A DNA stretch of 64,000 nucleotides from Massilia agrisoli (GTDB taxonomy: Bacteria > Pseudomonadota > Gammaproteobacteria > Burkholderiales > Burkholderiaceae_D), in NCBI RefSeq assembly GCF_020831365.1, contig NZ_JAJHPV010000013.1, positions 744,001-808,000 on the forward strand, given 5' to 3'. A program made the translations under genes and the position numbers. The notes under the pieces were generated by a model. It was not told where the DNA came from and ran no database searches. It saw only the letters and a program-made list of their open reading frames with translations. Shown piece after piece: positions 9,814 through 19,047 of this stretch (its first letter is position 1; every line of letters begins with the position of its first letter).

Positions 9814-10512
9814 ATGACCTCCATGACACAGCAAGCCCCGCGTTATTTCGCCCTGATCCCGGCCGCCGGCGTCGGCGCGCGGATGGCCGCGGCTGCACCT
9901 AAACAATATCTCCCGATCAGCGGCAAACCGATGCTGCGCCACACCATCGACGCCTTCCTGTCCAGTAGACTGATCAGCCACACCTATGTCGTGGTCAGTC
10001 CCGATGACGGGCATATCGACGCCATCGCACCAAACGGCCCGGTCAGCGTGCTGCGCTGCGGCGGGGCGACCCGGATGGAATCGATCAGGAACGGCCTGCA
10101 GGCGCTCGCTGGCACGATTGCCAGCGACGACTGGGTGCTGGTTCACGACGCCGCGCGCCCGGGGCTGGACGCGGCGCTGATCGAAAAACTGATTACCACG
10201 GTCGGCAGCGACCCGGTTGGCGGCCTGCTGGCGCTGCCGGTGGTCGACACCGTCAAGCGCAGCGGCGGCGGCGAAGTACAAACGGTGGCGCGCGACGGCC
10301 TGTGGCTGGCGCAGACGCCGCAGATGTTCCGCTACAAGCTGCTGGGCGAGGCGCTGGCCGCCGCCACCGACCCGAACCTGGTGACCGATGACGCCAGCGC
10401 GATCGAGGCCATGGGCCTGGCGCCACGGCTGGTCGAAGGACACCCGCGCAATTTGAAAGTGACGCTGCCGTCCGACATCCGGATCGCCGAGATGTACCTG
10501 GCCGCGTCGTGA
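9814..10512 (+). CDS. ispD: 2-C-methyl-D-erythritol 4-phosphate cytidylyltransferase (IspD)
   Basis: This is the third enzyme of the MEP isoprenoid pathway; it joins CTP and MEP to CDP-ME. Visible motifs are the nucleotide-binding PAAGVGARM followed by PKQYLPI at the N-terminus, [12 protein letters not shown] near residue 107, and TPQMFRY near residue 170. About 232 residues from the ATG at 9814. ATG at 9823 and GTG at 9769 are alternatives, and none has a clear ribosome-binding site. ispF begins 28 bases downstream, the usual pairing in proteobacteria. Confidence 0.95.
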   Translation: MTSMTQQAPRYFALIPAAGVGARMAAAAPKQYLPISGKPMLRHTIDAFLSSRLISHTYVVVSPDDGHIDAIAPNGPVSVLRCGGATRMESIRNGLQALAGTIASDDWVLVHDAARPGLDAALIEKLITTVGSDPVGGLLALPVVDTVKRSGGGEVQTVARDGLWLAQTPQMFRYKLLGEALAAATDPNLVTDDASAIEAMGLAPRLVEGHPRNLKVTLPSDIRIAEMYLAAS

Positions 10513-10540
10513 CGAACTAACTCTGGAATGTGAACGAACC

Positions 10541-11056
10541 ATGGCACTTGCATCCTACAATCCAACTCCCCCGTTTCGCATCGGGACCGGCTACGACTGC
10601 CACGCCCTTGTCGAGGGCCGCAAGCTGATCGTCGGCGGGGTCACGATCCCCCACAAGACCGGCCTGATGGGGCACTCGGACGCCGACGTGCTGCTGCACG
10701 CGGTGATCGATGCGCTGCTTGGCGCGGCCGCGCTGGGCGACATCGGCAAGCACTTCCCGGACACCGACCCGATGTTCGCCGGCGCCGACTCGCGCACCTT
10801 GCTGCGCGAAGTGGCGCACCGCGTCGTGGCCACCGGCTACACGATCGGCAACATCGACGCGACCATCATCGCGCAGGCGCCGAAGATGGCGCCGCATATC
10901 CCGCAGATGGTGTCGCGCATCGCCGAGGACATCGGCGTGTCGCCGCAGCAGGTGAACATCAAGGCCAAGACCAACGAGAAGATGGGATACCTTGGCCGGG
11001 AAGAGGGCATGGCGGCGGAAGCGGTTGCGATGCTGATCCGCTCGGCGACAGCTTAA
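10541..11056 (+). CDS. ispF: 2-C-methyl-D-erythritol 2,4-cyclodiphosphate synthase (IspF)
   Basis: This 171-residue protein carries the IspF signatures: [11 protein letters not shown] (zinc-binding Asp and His) near residue 13, [19 protein letters not shown] near 45, and [12 protein letters not shown] near 70. The enzyme cyclises CDP-ME 2-phosphate, releasing CMP, and works as a trimer. [21 protein letters not shown] at the C-terminus is also conserved. It directly follows ispD, so the two MEP steps are encoded together; ispE is not in this window. It is slightly longer at the N-terminus than E. coli IspF. Confidence 0.96.
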   Translation: MALASYNPTPPFRIGTGYDCHALVEGRKLIVGGVTIPHKTGLMGHSDADVLLHAVIDALLGAAALGDIGKHFPDTDPMFAGADSRTLLREVAHRVVATGYTIGNIDATIIAQAPKMAPHIPQMVSRIAEDIGVSPQQVNIKAKTNEKMGYLGREEGMAAEAVAMLIRSATA

Positions 11057-11071
11057 CGCCAGCTCAGCATA

Positions 11072-11106
11072 GGTTCCCGCGGGGGCGCCGAGCCCGTCGC
11101 GGGAAC
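11072..11106. repeat. Inverted repeat GTTCCCGCG/CGCGGGAAC after ispF
   Basis: Nine-base inverted arms at 11073-11081 and 11098-11106 enclose a GC-rich 16-base loop. The arm sequence matches the core of the REP-like elements at 9067, 40463 and 55724. It may act as a weak terminator for ispD-ispF; there is no T-run. Confidence 0.55.
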
Positions 11107-11137
11107 GACCCGCCTGATAAAAATACCGGACCGCCCG

Positions 11138-12400
11138 ATGCCCAACCAACCCGAAATGACCCCGCGCGCCGCCTGGATGCTGATCCTCACGGCCTCCGCG
11201 ATCCTGATGATCACGATGGGCGCGCGCCTCACTTCGGGCCTGTTCCTCTCGCCGATCAACACCGCGACCGGGCTTGGCATCGCCACCGTCAGCTTCGCAC
11301 TGGCGATCGGCCAGTTCATGTGGGGCGCGGCGCAGCCGGTGTTCGGCGCGGTGGCAGACAAGTACGGTTCGGGGCGCGTGATCGTGCTGGGTGGCGTCAT
11401 GCTGGCCGCAGGCCTGGCGGCCACGCCATTCGTTTCATCCGAATGGGGCCTGATTATCACGATGGGCATCCTCAGCGCCGCAGGCGCCGGGGCGGGCAGT
11501 TTTTCGATCCTGATCGGCGCCACCGCGCAGCGCCTGCCGGCCAACAAGCGTCCGTTCGCGGCTGGCTTCATCAACGCCGGAGGCTCGTTCGGCCAGTTCG
11601 TATTCGCGCCGCTGATGCAGGCGATCATTGCGAGCACCGGCTGGGCCGCGGCGATGCTGACCATGGCCGCAACCTCGCTGCTGACCATTCCGCTGGCGTG
11701 GCCGCTGCGTTCGCGCAAGGCGAAGCCGGCGCTGCAGGTGGCCGTGAGCGAGGCAACGCCTGCGCCGGCGCCTGCCGCAGCTGGCATCGGCCTTGGCGAA
11801 CAGCTGAAAATCGCGCTGCGCGACCGCAGCTACCTGTACCTGCACCTGGGCTTCTTCACTTGCGGCTTCCACATCGCCTTCCTGGTCACCCACCTGCCGG
11901 GCGAAGTCGCGCTGTGCGGCCTGCCGGCCGGCGTGTCGGCGTCCGCGCTTGCGCTGATCGGCCTGTTTAACATCGCCGGCAGCCTCAGTGCCGGTGCGCT
12001 GAGCACCCGCTACCGGATGAAGTCGATCCTCGCGCTGACCTACGGCGCGCGCGCCGTCATCATCGGCCTGTACCTGCTGGCGCCGAAGACGCCGATGACC
12101 TTCTACATGCTGGCCGCTGCCCTCGGCTTCACCTGGCTGGCCACCGTGCCGCCAACGGCGGGACTGGTGGGCAAGCTGTTCGGCATGCGCTACCTGTCCA
12201 CCTTGTTCGGCCTGACCCTGCTGTCGCACCAGATCGGCGGCTTCTTTGGCGCCTGGCTGGGCGGCCTGTCCTTCGTCACCTACGGCGACTACACCTGGAT
12301 GTGGTACGCCGACATCGTGCTGGCCCTTGGCGCCGCGCTGATCAACCTGCCGATCCGCGAAGCGCCTGTGGTGCGCGCGCCGGCCGTCGCCAAGGCATAA
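11138..12400 (+). CDS. MFS transporter, oxalate/formate-antiporter-like group
   Basis: This is a 420-residue protein with twelve hydrophobic segments and a central cytoplasmic loop around residues 195-225 (rich in Ala and Pro). MFS traits include the loop 2-3 region GAVADKYGSGRVIVLGG. The second half begins LYLHLGFFTCGFHIAFLVTHLPG. The layout and the N-terminal SGLFLSPI resemble transporters often annotated as oxalate/formate antiporters, but substrate cannot be read from sequence. It lies 82 bases after ispF and is followed four bases later by a small unknown gene. Confidence 0.8.
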   Translation: MPNQPEMTPRAAWMLILTASAILMITMGARLTSGLFLSPINTATGLGIATVSFALAIGQFMWGAAQPVFGAVADKYGSGRVIVLGGVMLAAGLAATPFVSSEWGLIITMGILSAAGAGAGSFSILIGATAQRLPANKRPFAAGFINAGGSFGQFVFAPLMQAIIASTGWAAAMLTMAATSLLTIPLAWPLRSRKAKPALQVAVSEATPAPAPAAAGIGLGEQLKIALRDRSYLYLHLGFFTCGFHIAFLVTHLPGEVALCGLPAGVSASALALIGLFNIAGSLSAGALSTRYRMKSILALTYGARAVIIGLYLLAPKTPMTFYMLAAALGFTWLATVPPTAGLVGKLFGMRYLSTLFGLTLLSHQIGGFFGAWLGGLSFVTYGDYTWMWYADIVLALGAALINLPIREAPVVRAPAVAKA

Positions 12401-12403
12401 GCC

Positions 12404-12712
12404 GTGGCGCGCGACGTGCACGCCTACCGCGAGGTGGCGGTCGAATCGGTGGCCGACCCGCGCACCGGCGCCCTTGCGATCCGGCCGATGGCGGGGCAGG
12501 CCTTCGCGCCGACGATGCGGGTGCAGTGCGCGCGCAGCATGCGCGACCCCGCCGTGTACCCGCCTGGCACCCGCTTCCTTGTCAACGCCAGGCTGACCGA
12601 CCGCCTGGGCGGCAGGCCGTTTCTGTATGCGTGGCACGGCGACCCGGTGGTGGTGCTGACCAAGGCCCAGGCGCGGGCCTTCCTGGCGCATTTCAGGCGC
12701 GGACGGATTTAG
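12404..12712 (+). CDS. Small hypothetical protein, 102 residues
   Basis: This is an ORF with a GTG start four bases after the MFS stop, with no recognised family. It has no hydrophobic segment and is rich in Arg, Ala and Pro. The segment GTRFLVNARLTDRLGGRPFLYAWHGDPVVVLT looks like a compact beta-rich fold. The tight spacing argues for co-translation with the transporter. Codon use is similar to its neighbours, so it is probably real, but no function can be given. Confidence 0.55.
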   Translation: MARDVHAYREVAVESVADPRTGALAIRPMAGQAFAPTMRVQCARSMRDPAVYPPGTRFLVNARLTDRLGGRPFLYAWHGDPVVVLTKAQARAFLAHFRRGRI

Positions 12713-12780
12713 ACTGGACGGCACGCCGATGCAAAAATGGTTACTATTAACGTTCTTTACAGACATAGAGAAGGAGCGTC

Positions 12781-13332
12781 ATGGCAACGAGAAAGATCGC
12801 CGTTATTGTCGGCAGCTTGCGCAAGGAATCGTACAACCGCAAAGTCGCTAAAACCCTGATGCTGTTGGCGCCGTCCACCCTGGAGATGGAGATCGTCGAA
12901 ATCGGCCAGCTGCCGATGTACAACCAGGATGACGACGAGAACCCGCCGGCCACCTATGTCGAGTTCCGCGAAAAGATCAAGCAGTTCGACGGCGTGCTGT
13001 TCTGCACGCCCGAGTACAACCGTTCGGTGCCGGCCGTGCTGAAAAACGCCATCGACGTCGGCTCGCGCCCGTACGGGCACAGCGCGTGGACCGGCCTGCC
13101 ATGCGCCATCGTCAGCGTGTCGCCGGGCGCGCTGGCCGGGTTCGGGGCCAACCACCACCTGCGCCAGTCGCTGGTCTTCCTCAACATGCCTGCCATGCAG
13201 CAGCCGGAAGCTTATCTCGGCAATATCGCCGGGCAATACGACGGCGACCAGCTGAACAACGACTCGACGCGCGGCTTCCTGCAAAAATTTGTCGACGCCT
13301 TCGACAGCTGGGTCGAACGCCACGCCGACTGA
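12781..13332 (+). CDS. NADPH-dependent FMN reductase, ChrR/YieF-like
   Basis: This 183-residue flavodoxin-like reductase has the FMN phosphate loop GSLRKESYNRKVAK near residue 11 and the family motif TPEYNRSVPAVLKNAIDVGS near residue 78. These match the NADPH_dep_FMN_red family that includes E. coli ChrR/YieF, which reduces quinones and chromate by two-electron transfer. A clear GAAGGAG ribosome-binding site precedes the ATG. The stop is eight bases before the VOC gene start. Confidence 0.88.
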   Translation: MATRKIAVIVGSLRKESYNRKVAKTLMLLAPSTLEMEIVEIGQLPMYNQDDDENPPATYVEFREKIKQFDGVLFCTPEYNRSVPAVLKNAIDVGSRPYGHSAWTGLPCAIVSVSPGALAGFGANHHLRQSLVFLNMPAMQQPEAYLGNIAGQYDGDQLNNDSTRGFLQKFVDAFDSWVERHAD

Positions 13333-13339
13333 GCCGCGC

Positions 13340-13765
13340 ATGATCCGCATCCGCCACATCGACCATATCGTCCTGCGGGTCGCCGACCTCGATGCGATGA
13401 CCCGCTTCTACTGCGACGTGCTCGGCTGTTCGGTCGAGCGCCGCCAGGACGAGATCGGCCTGGTGCAACTGCGCGCGGGCAGTGCGCTGGTCGACCTGGT
13501 GCCGGTCGACGGCAAGCTCGGCAGGCAAGGCGGCGCCGCGCCGGGCCGGGAGGGGCGCAACCTCGACCACGTCTGTTTCCGGGTCGAGCCCTTCGACGAG
13601 GCCGCGATCCGCGCCCACCTCGGCGCCGCGGGAGTGGCGTGCGGCCCGGTCGAATCGCGCTACGGTGCCCAAGGAGAAGGGCCGTCCGTGTACCTGCAAG
13701 ATCCCGAGGGCAACACGCTCGAACTGAAGGGGCCGGCCTGGCAGGCCGGACACCAGGGTCCATGA
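13340..13765 (+). CDS. VOC family (glyoxalase/dioxygenase fold) protein
   Basis: This is a 141-residue single VOC domain. It begins HIDHIVLRVADLDAMTRFYCDVLG and ends with DPEGNTLELKG. Candidate metal ligands are the first His (IDHIV), the central His (LDHVCFRV) and the late Glu (NTLELK). An in-frame ATG at 13289 would overlap the FMN reductase gene and lacks the VOC start signature, so 13340 is chosen. The stop overlaps the next ATG as ATGA. Substrate unknown. Confidence 0.87.
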   Translation: MIRIRHIDHIVLRVADLDAMTRFYCDVLGCSVERRQDEIGLVQLRAGSALVDLVPVDGKLGRQGGAAPGREGRNLDHVCFRVEPFDEAAIRAHLGAAGVACGPVESRYGAQGEGPSVYLQDPEGNTLELKGPAWQAGHQGP

Positions 13766-14649
13766 AAGCCGAAGCAAAGCCAGCGCCCGCCGGGTTTGAG
13801 ACGCTGGTCGAGTTCGGCAAGCCGGACGCCGGCTTGCGGCGCCGGCTCTACACCATCATTTTCGAGGCCGACACCACCGCCGGCCGGCGGTTCGACATCG
13901 CGTTGATCGTCATCATCCTGCTGAGCATCGCGGTGGTGCTGGCCGACAGCGTGGCCGCCGTCGCGCAGCGCTACGGCCCCGCCATGAGCGTTCTGGAGTG
14001 GGGCTTCACCCTGCTGTTCTCGGCCGAGTACATCGCCCGCCTGGCCTGCGTGCGCCGGCCGCTGCGCTATGCCACCAGTTTCTTCGGCATCATCGACCTG
14101 CTGTCGGTGCTGCCCACTTACTTCGCCCTGTTCATGCCCGAGGCGGCGGTGTTCCTCGACATCCGCATCCTGCGCCTGCTGCGCATCTTCCGCATCCTCA
14201 AGCTGACGCACTACGTGGCCGAATACACGATGCTGGCGCGTGCGCTGCGCGCCAGCGCGCGCAAGATCCTGGTATTCCTGTCGACCGTGCTGATGGCGGT
14301 GCTGATCTTCGGCACCATCATGTATGTCGTCGAGGGGCCGGAAAACGGCTATACCAGCATCCCGATGGCGATGTACTGGGCCACCGTCACCATGACCACC
14401 GTGGGCTACGGCGACGTGGTGCCGCAGACCGCGATCGGCAAGATGATTGCCTCGTTCATGATGCTGCTTGGCTGGGGCATCCTGGCCGTGCCGACCGGCA
14501 TCGTGACCGCCGAGATGACGTCCCTGCGGATGGGGCGCAGGCCGCCCACCACCCGTACCTGCCCGGCCTGCCTGAGCGAAGGCCACGAGCCTGAGGCCAG
14601 GTACTGCTCGGACTGCGGCACGGCGCTGCCGCGCTACCAGGTCGACTGA
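13762..14649 (+). CDS. Voltage-gated potassium channel with C-terminal zinc ribbon
   Basis: This is a 295-residue six-helix channel. The S4-like segment RILRLLRIFRILKL near residue 133 carries regularly spaced arginines. The selectivity filter TVGYGD lies near residue 213 after a pore helix (YWATVTMTT). The C-terminus carries two cysteine pairs (CPAC and CSDC, 16 residues apart) that form a predicted zinc ribbon. The start at 13762 overlaps the VOC gene by four bases. The KtrA/KtrB genes follow on the same strand, so the region concentrates K+ transport functions. Confidence 0.88.
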   Translation: MKAEAKPAPAGFETLVEFGKPDAGLRRRLYTIIFEADTTAGRRFDIALIVIILLSIAVVLADSVAAVAQRYGPAMSVLEWGFTLLFSAEYIARLACVRRPLRYATSFFGIIDLLSVLPTYFALFMPEAAVFLDIRILRLLRIFRILKLTHYVAEYTMLARALRASARKILVFLSTVLMAVLIFGTIMYVVEGPENGYTSIPMAMYWATVTMTTVGYGDVVPQTAIGKMIASFMMLLGWGILAVPTGIVTAEMTSLRMGRRPPTTRTCPACLSEGHEPEARYCSDCGTALPRYQVD

Positions 14650-14715
14650 GCGGTGCGGCGCCCCGGCATGCTATCCTTCTGCCGCGCACAGCCGTGCGGA
14701 TCACAAGGAAGCTGA

Positions 14716-15366
14716 ATGAAGGGTAATGCCACCGTTGTTGGACTGGGTGCGTTCGGGTCGACCGTTGCGCTGGAACTGACCCGCCTCGGTATCGAGGTGC
14801 TGGGCATCGACACCAACGCCACGCGGGTCGGTGCGCTGGCCGACCAGCTTGACCGGGCCGTCATCGCCGATGCGCGCGACGAGCGCGTACTGCGCGAGCT
14901 GGGCGTGCACGAGTCCGACGTGGTGGTGGTTGCCATCGGCGAGGACATCGAGGCCAACATCCTGACCACGCTGGTGGTCAAGAACATGGGCGCCCCCCAG
15001 GTCTGGGCCAAGGCGCTGAACGCCAACCACCACAAGATCCTCGAAAAGCTCGGCGCCGACCACATCGTCAATCCCGAACACGAAATCGGCCTGCGCGTGG
15101 CGCGCACGCTGACGTACCCGCACGTGCTGGACTACATCAACCTGGGCGACGACCAGTTCATCTCCGAAGTAAGCGCGTCGGAATGCCTGCAGGGCAAGAC
15201 GATCGAGGCCCTGCACCTGGACGAGCACGACATCAAGTGCCTGGTGATCCGCAACCGCGGCATGGTGCTGGCGCCGCCGCCCGCGGCGCACCGCTTCGAG
15301 CTGGGCGACCAGATTGTGCTGCTCGGCACCCTGGCGCGGCTGCGCAAGGTCTCGAAGTACTTATGA
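14716..15366 (+). CDS. ktrA: Potassium uptake regulatory subunit, TrkA/KtrA type
   Basis: This 216-residue cytoplasmic protein has an RCK N-terminal Rossmann domain (GLGAFGSTVALELTRLG, with ligand-binding Asp at LGIDTN and ADARDE near residue 54) and an RCK C-terminal domain from about residue 135. One RCK-N plus one RCK-C matches KtrA rather than the duplicated TrkA. It would gate the membrane subunit encoded next, with which it overlaps by four bases (ATGA). Confidence 0.9.
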   Translation: MKGNATVVGLGAFGSTVALELTRLGIEVLGIDTNATRVGALADQLDRAVIADARDERVLRELGVHESDVVVVAIGEDIEANILTTLVVKNMGAPQVWAKALNANHHKILEKLGADHIVNPEHEIGLRVARTLTYPHVLDYINLGDDQFISEVSASECLQGKTIEALHLDEHDIKCLVIRNRGMVLAPPPAAHRFELGDQIVLLGTLARLRKVSKYL

Positions 15367-16721
15367 GGCAAGCGCCCGGCGCCAGCCTTGCGGGGCTGGT
15401 CGAAAAGCGCGTGCGCAGCCTGACGCCGCCGCAGGCGCTGCTGCTGTCGTTCATCGGGCTGGCCCTGGCCGGTGCGCTGCTGCTCAAGCTGCCCATCGCC
15501 AGCCATCATGGCACCAGCTGGACCCAGGCCCTGTTTACCGCCGTGTCGGCGTCGACCGTCACCGGGCTGGTCGTGGTCGATACCGGCACCCATTTCACGC
15601 TGTTCGGCCAGTCGGTGCTGCTGGTGCTGATGCAGGCCGGCGGCCTTGGCGTGATGACCTTCGGCATGTTTATCATCTACCTGATGCGCGACCGCATGTC
15701 GCTCGGGCATCGCGCGGCGGTCAGCGAAGCGCTCAACCAGCCCGGGCAGGAAGACATGCGCCACCTGCTGCGCATGATGTTCGGCTTTACCGCCATCATG
15801 GAAATCGCCGGTACGCTGTTGCTGGCCATCCAATGGGTGCCCGACATGGGCTGGCAGCGCGGCCTGTTCCACAGCCTGTTCCACGCGGTGTCGGCATTCA
15901 ACAACGCCGGCTTCGCGCTGCGCGCCGACAGCCTGGTCGCCTACGCCGGCAACCCGCTGGTCAACCTGGTCATCTCGCTCCTGTTCATCAGCGGCGGCCT
16001 GGGCTTCGTGGTGGTCGCCGACCTCATTCGCAAGCGCCGCTTCCGCGACTATGCGCTGCATACCAAGGTCATGCTGGTGGGAACCCTGGTGCTCAACCTG
16101 GTGGCGATGCTGGCGGTGCTCGCGCTCGAATACGGCAACCCCGCCACGCTCGGCCAGCTGCCCGGCGCCGCCGACAAGCTGTGGGCCGCCTGGTTCCATG
16201 GCGCGGTGCCGCGCAGCGCCGGCTTCAACACCCTCGATGTGGCCAGCCTGCAGCCGGCCACCGCCTTGCTGACCATGGCGCTGATGTTCATCGGCGGCGG
16301 CAGCGGCTCGACCGCCGGCGGCATCAAGCTCGGGACCTTCATCGTACTCGTACTGGCAACCCGCTCGTTCCTGCGCGCCGACCACCAGCCTGTGATCTTC
16401 GGGCGCAGCCTCGATTCGACCGTGATCCTGCGCGCCCTCGCCATCGCGACCATTTCGGTATTCGGCGCCATGATCGGCACCTTCCTGCTGGCGATTACGG
16501 AGCAGGGCGCGTTCCTCGACATCGCGTTCGAAGCGGTGTCGGCCTTCGCCACCTCGGGGCTGTCGCGCGGGCTCACGCCCAACCTGAGCGTGCCCGGCCA
16601 GGCCCTCGTGATGCTGATGATGATGGTGGGCCGGGTCGGCCCGCTGACCCTCGCATTCCTGCTTGCAACGCGGCGCAGCGCCGCCATCCAGTACCCCAGC
16701 GGACGCATCAACATCGGCTAG
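15363..16721 (+). CDS. ktrB: Potassium uptake membrane subunit, TrkH/KtrB type
   Basis: This is a 452-residue membrane protein with four repeated M1-P-M2 units. Filter-like glycines are visible in SASTVTGL near residue 62, SAFNNAGFAL near 180, GSGSTAGGIKLG near 317 and SAFATSGLSRG near 395. These are the K+ filter elements of the Trk/Ktr/HKT superfamily. An upstream in-frame start at 15183 lies inside ktrA and is rejected; the ATG overlapping the ktrA stop is chosen. The pair probably forms a Na+- or H+-linked K+ uptake system. Confidence 0.92.
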   Translation: MRQAPGASLAGLVEKRVRSLTPPQALLLSFIGLALAGALLLKLPIASHHGTSWTQALFTAVSASTVTGLVVVDTGTHFTLFGQSVLLVLMQAGGLGVMTFGMFIIYLMRDRMSLGHRAAVSEALNQPGQEDMRHLLRMMFGFTAIMEIAGTLLLAIQWVPDMGWQRGLFHSLFHAVSAFNNAGFALRADSLVAYAGNPLVNLVISLLFISGGLGFVVVADLIRKRRFRDYALHTKVMLVGTLVLNLVAMLAVLALEYGNPATLGQLPGAADKLWAAWFHGAVPRSAGFNTLDVASLQPATALLTMALMFIGGGSGSTAGGIKLGTFIVLVLATRSFLRADHQPVIFGRSLDSTVILRALAIATISVFGAMIGTFLLAITEQGAFLDIAFEAVSAFATSGLSRGLTPNLSVPGQALVMLMMMVGRVGPLTLAFLLATRRSAAIQYPSGRINIG

Positions 16722-16951
16722 CGGCCCCCCGCCGCCAAGCGAAGGCCGCACCATTGACACCTGTCAAACGGCGCCAGCCCCTAGCGCCTAGCCTTGTAGT
16801 TCGTGCTGAAGACGATACCCTGGCCGCCCCCGATCGGCAGGCAATCCGGTTTTCTCACCGCCCGTTGCGGACGGCATGCGGCGCGCCTTGACCGGCTGCG
16901 TGCGCTCCCCTCCGCAGTCATCTTCAAACTAACTAAATTGAGGCGACTCTA

Positions 16952-17572
16952 ATGTTTCCATTTTCCCAGTCCGTAACCCCAGCAGTCCGAAGCCATCTCG
17001 ATGCACAGGCAGCGTTCATGAATGACATGTCCAAATCGCTGTTCCGTTCATTCCAGCAGCTTTGCGACCTGAACATCCAGCTAACCCAGACCATGCTCGA
17101 AGAGGGCACCCTGGCCAGTAACTCGCTGCTTACCGCCGACCGCCAGACCGACGTGATCAGCGCGGCCGCATCGCGCGCCCAGCCAGCCACCGACAAGCTG
17201 CGTGCGTACCAACAGCACATTTCGCGCGTTGCCGCCGACGCCCAGGTCGAACTGGCGCGCGTCACCGAGCAGCATGTGCAGGAGACCAGCCGCACGGCGC
17301 GCGCGCTGGCCGACGAAGTCGCACGGGTGGCGTCGGAAGAAACCGACCGTAACATGCGCAACCAGCAGGAAACGATGCGCAAGTTCACCGACCCGTTCAA
17401 GACCGGCGACGGCCAGATGCGCGGCAACGGCGGTGAACAGATGCGCGGCGGCGCCAGCATGCAAAGTTCCAGCCCGGGCAGCGCGCAAGGCAGCACCGGT
17501 GGCGAGGGCAATATTCCGGTTCAGGGCAGCAAGACCGGCGCTGGCGCCACCGGCGCACGCCGCGAAACCTGA
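16952..17572 (+). CDS. Phasin family protein (PHA granule-associated)
   Basis: This is a 206-residue, largely alpha-helical protein without transmembrane segments. The N-terminal 150 residues are amphipathic helix with the phasin pattern (SKSLFRSFQQLCDLNIQLTQTMLEE and later DAQVELARVTEQHVQETSRTA). The last 50 residues are a Gly/Ser-rich disordered tail. Phasins coat polyhydroxyalkanoate granules. No PHA synthase gene is in the window. The 230 bases upstream hold no gene and presumably its promoter. Confidence 0.82.
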   Translation: MFPFSQSVTPAVRSHLDAQAAFMNDMSKSLFRSFQQLCDLNIQLTQTMLEEGTLASNSLLTADRQTDVISAAASRAQPATDKLRAYQQHISRVAADAQVELARVTEQHVQETSRTARALADEVARVASEETDRNMRNQQETMRKFTDPFKTGDGQMRGNGGEQMRGGASMQSSSPGSAQGSTGGEGNIPVQGSKTGAGATGARRET

Positions 17573-17583
17573 GCGCGGGCCGG

Positions 17584-18948
17584 TTATCCGCGCCTGGCGC
17601 GCTTCGCGTTGACCGGCGCAGGCGGCGTCAGCTGGACGAGCCGTACGTTGGCGCCGTCCAGCCTGATTTTCAGCCCGGCGCGAATGCGTTCGAGTTCTTC
17701 CTCGGGTAGCGCCGGCGATGATTCGACCACCACCAGCGTTACCGGCTCGACGCCAGGGCCGGCCTTCACGGCGCTGGCGCCAGCGGTGACCGAGACCTGG
17801 GTGATCGTTGGGTATTGCGCCATGGTCTCGGCAATAATTCTTCCTTGCTGGACTTTTGCCTCTTCCAGCTTGGCCAGGCGCAGCGCCATGGCATCGAGTT
17901 TGGTCGCCCGGTCCTCCAGCTGTTCGACGGTGCTGTCGTACAGGTCGCGCCGCAACTGGTCGCGCAGCGAGGCCAGGTCGATTTTCTCATTGCCGACATG
18001 GCGCACCACCAGTTTGGCGTTCAGGAAGCCGGATTTATGCAAGTCGTGCGACAGCCGGTCCTGCACGCTGGCCGCCAGCGGTTCCCCGCCGATCGTGACA
18101 GCCACGCGGCGCAGCGGAACAGACACGTCCTTCGTCAGCAAAATTGCCCCTGGCTGCTTGTCGAGTTCCAGCAGTACTTGCTTGCTGGCCGCCAGGAAGA
18201 CCTGGTCCTGCACCAGCCGGTAAGCCAGGAAGCCACTGGGGATGGCCAGCGCCAGCACGGCCAGCGCGATCGCAAAGTGGGCGCGCCGCTGCAGGCGCTT
18301 GTCGGCTTCCTCGTGCTCGGGAAATCCCATCAGCTTGACGAACACGTAAGTCGACAGCGCAATGAAGAATGCGTTGATCAGGAACAGATAGCTCGCGCCG
18401 AGAAAATAATCCCAGTGTAATGTCGCCAGCCCATAGCCGGCGGTGCAGAGTGGCGGCATCAGCGCCGTCGCGATGGCCGCACCCGGAATCACGGTCGATT
18501 CATCGCGCCGGGTCTGGGCGATGATGCCGGCGCATCCGCCAAAGAAGGCGATCAGCACATCCCAGAGTGTCGGGGTCGTGCGCGCCAGCAGTTCGGACTG
18601 GGCGTGTTCGAGCGGGCTGGCCAGGAAGTATAGCGTCGAGGTCACGATGCTCAGCACTGCGAAAATGGCCAGGCTGCGTGCGGCAGTGCGGATCAGCCGG
18701 TGGTCACTGATCGCGGCGCCGTAGCCGATGCCCAGGATCGGGCGCATCAGCGGCGAGATCAGCATGGCCCCGATGATGACCGCGGTGGAGTTGACGTTGA
18801 GCCCGACGGAAGCGATCAGGATCGCAAAGATCAGCACCCACATATTGGTGCCGCCGATGCGCACGCCGGAACGGATCGCGGCGTCGATTACCGGGAACTC
18901 GCACTGGTCCTGGCGCAGGTCGAACAACTGCTTCATCTTGTCGAGCAT
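17584..18948 (-). CDS. DUF389 family integral membrane protein
   Basis: This is a 454-residue protein. Residues about 30-240 contain six or more hydrophobic segments with the DUF389 pattern (STAVIIGAMLISPLMRPILGIGYG and ESTVIPGAAIATALMPPLCTAGYGLA). A soluble periplasmic or cytoplasmic C-terminal half includes a coiled stretch around residues 335-370. The ATG at 18948 is preferred over 19011 because the upstream extension is not conserved-looking; neither start has a strong ribosome-binding site. Function unknown. It is convergent with the phasin gene, 11 bases apart. Confidence 0.85.
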   Translation of the reverse strand: MLDKMKQLFDLRQDQCEFPVIDAAIRSGVRIGGTNMWVLIFAILIASVGLNVNSTAVIIGAMLISPLMRPILGIGYGAAISDHRLIRTAARSLAIFAVLSIVTSTLYFLASPLEHAQSELLARTTPTLWDVLIAFFGGCAGIIAQTRRDESTVIPGAAIATALMPPLCTAGYGLATLHWDYFLGASYLFLINAFFIALSTYVFVKLMGFPEHEEADKRLQRRAHFAIALAVLALAIPSGFLAYRLVQDQVFLAASKQVLLELDKQPGAILLTKDVSVPLRRVAVTIGGEPLAASVQDRLSHDLHKSGFLNAKLVVRHVGNEKIDLASLRDQLRRDLYDSTVEQLEDRATKLDAMALRLAKLEEAKVQQGRIIAETMAQYPTITQVSVTAGASAVKAGPGVEPVTLVVVESSPALPEEELERIRAGLKIRLDGANVRLVQLTPPAPVNAKRARRG

Positions 18949-19047
18949 GGTGCTGGCTTTCTTCTTTACGGTCGAGGTCGCTGACCCGGCATGATAGCAC
19001 TGCGGCATCACGGCAAGCGACCGCTTCGATTACCAGCACCCTGCGGG

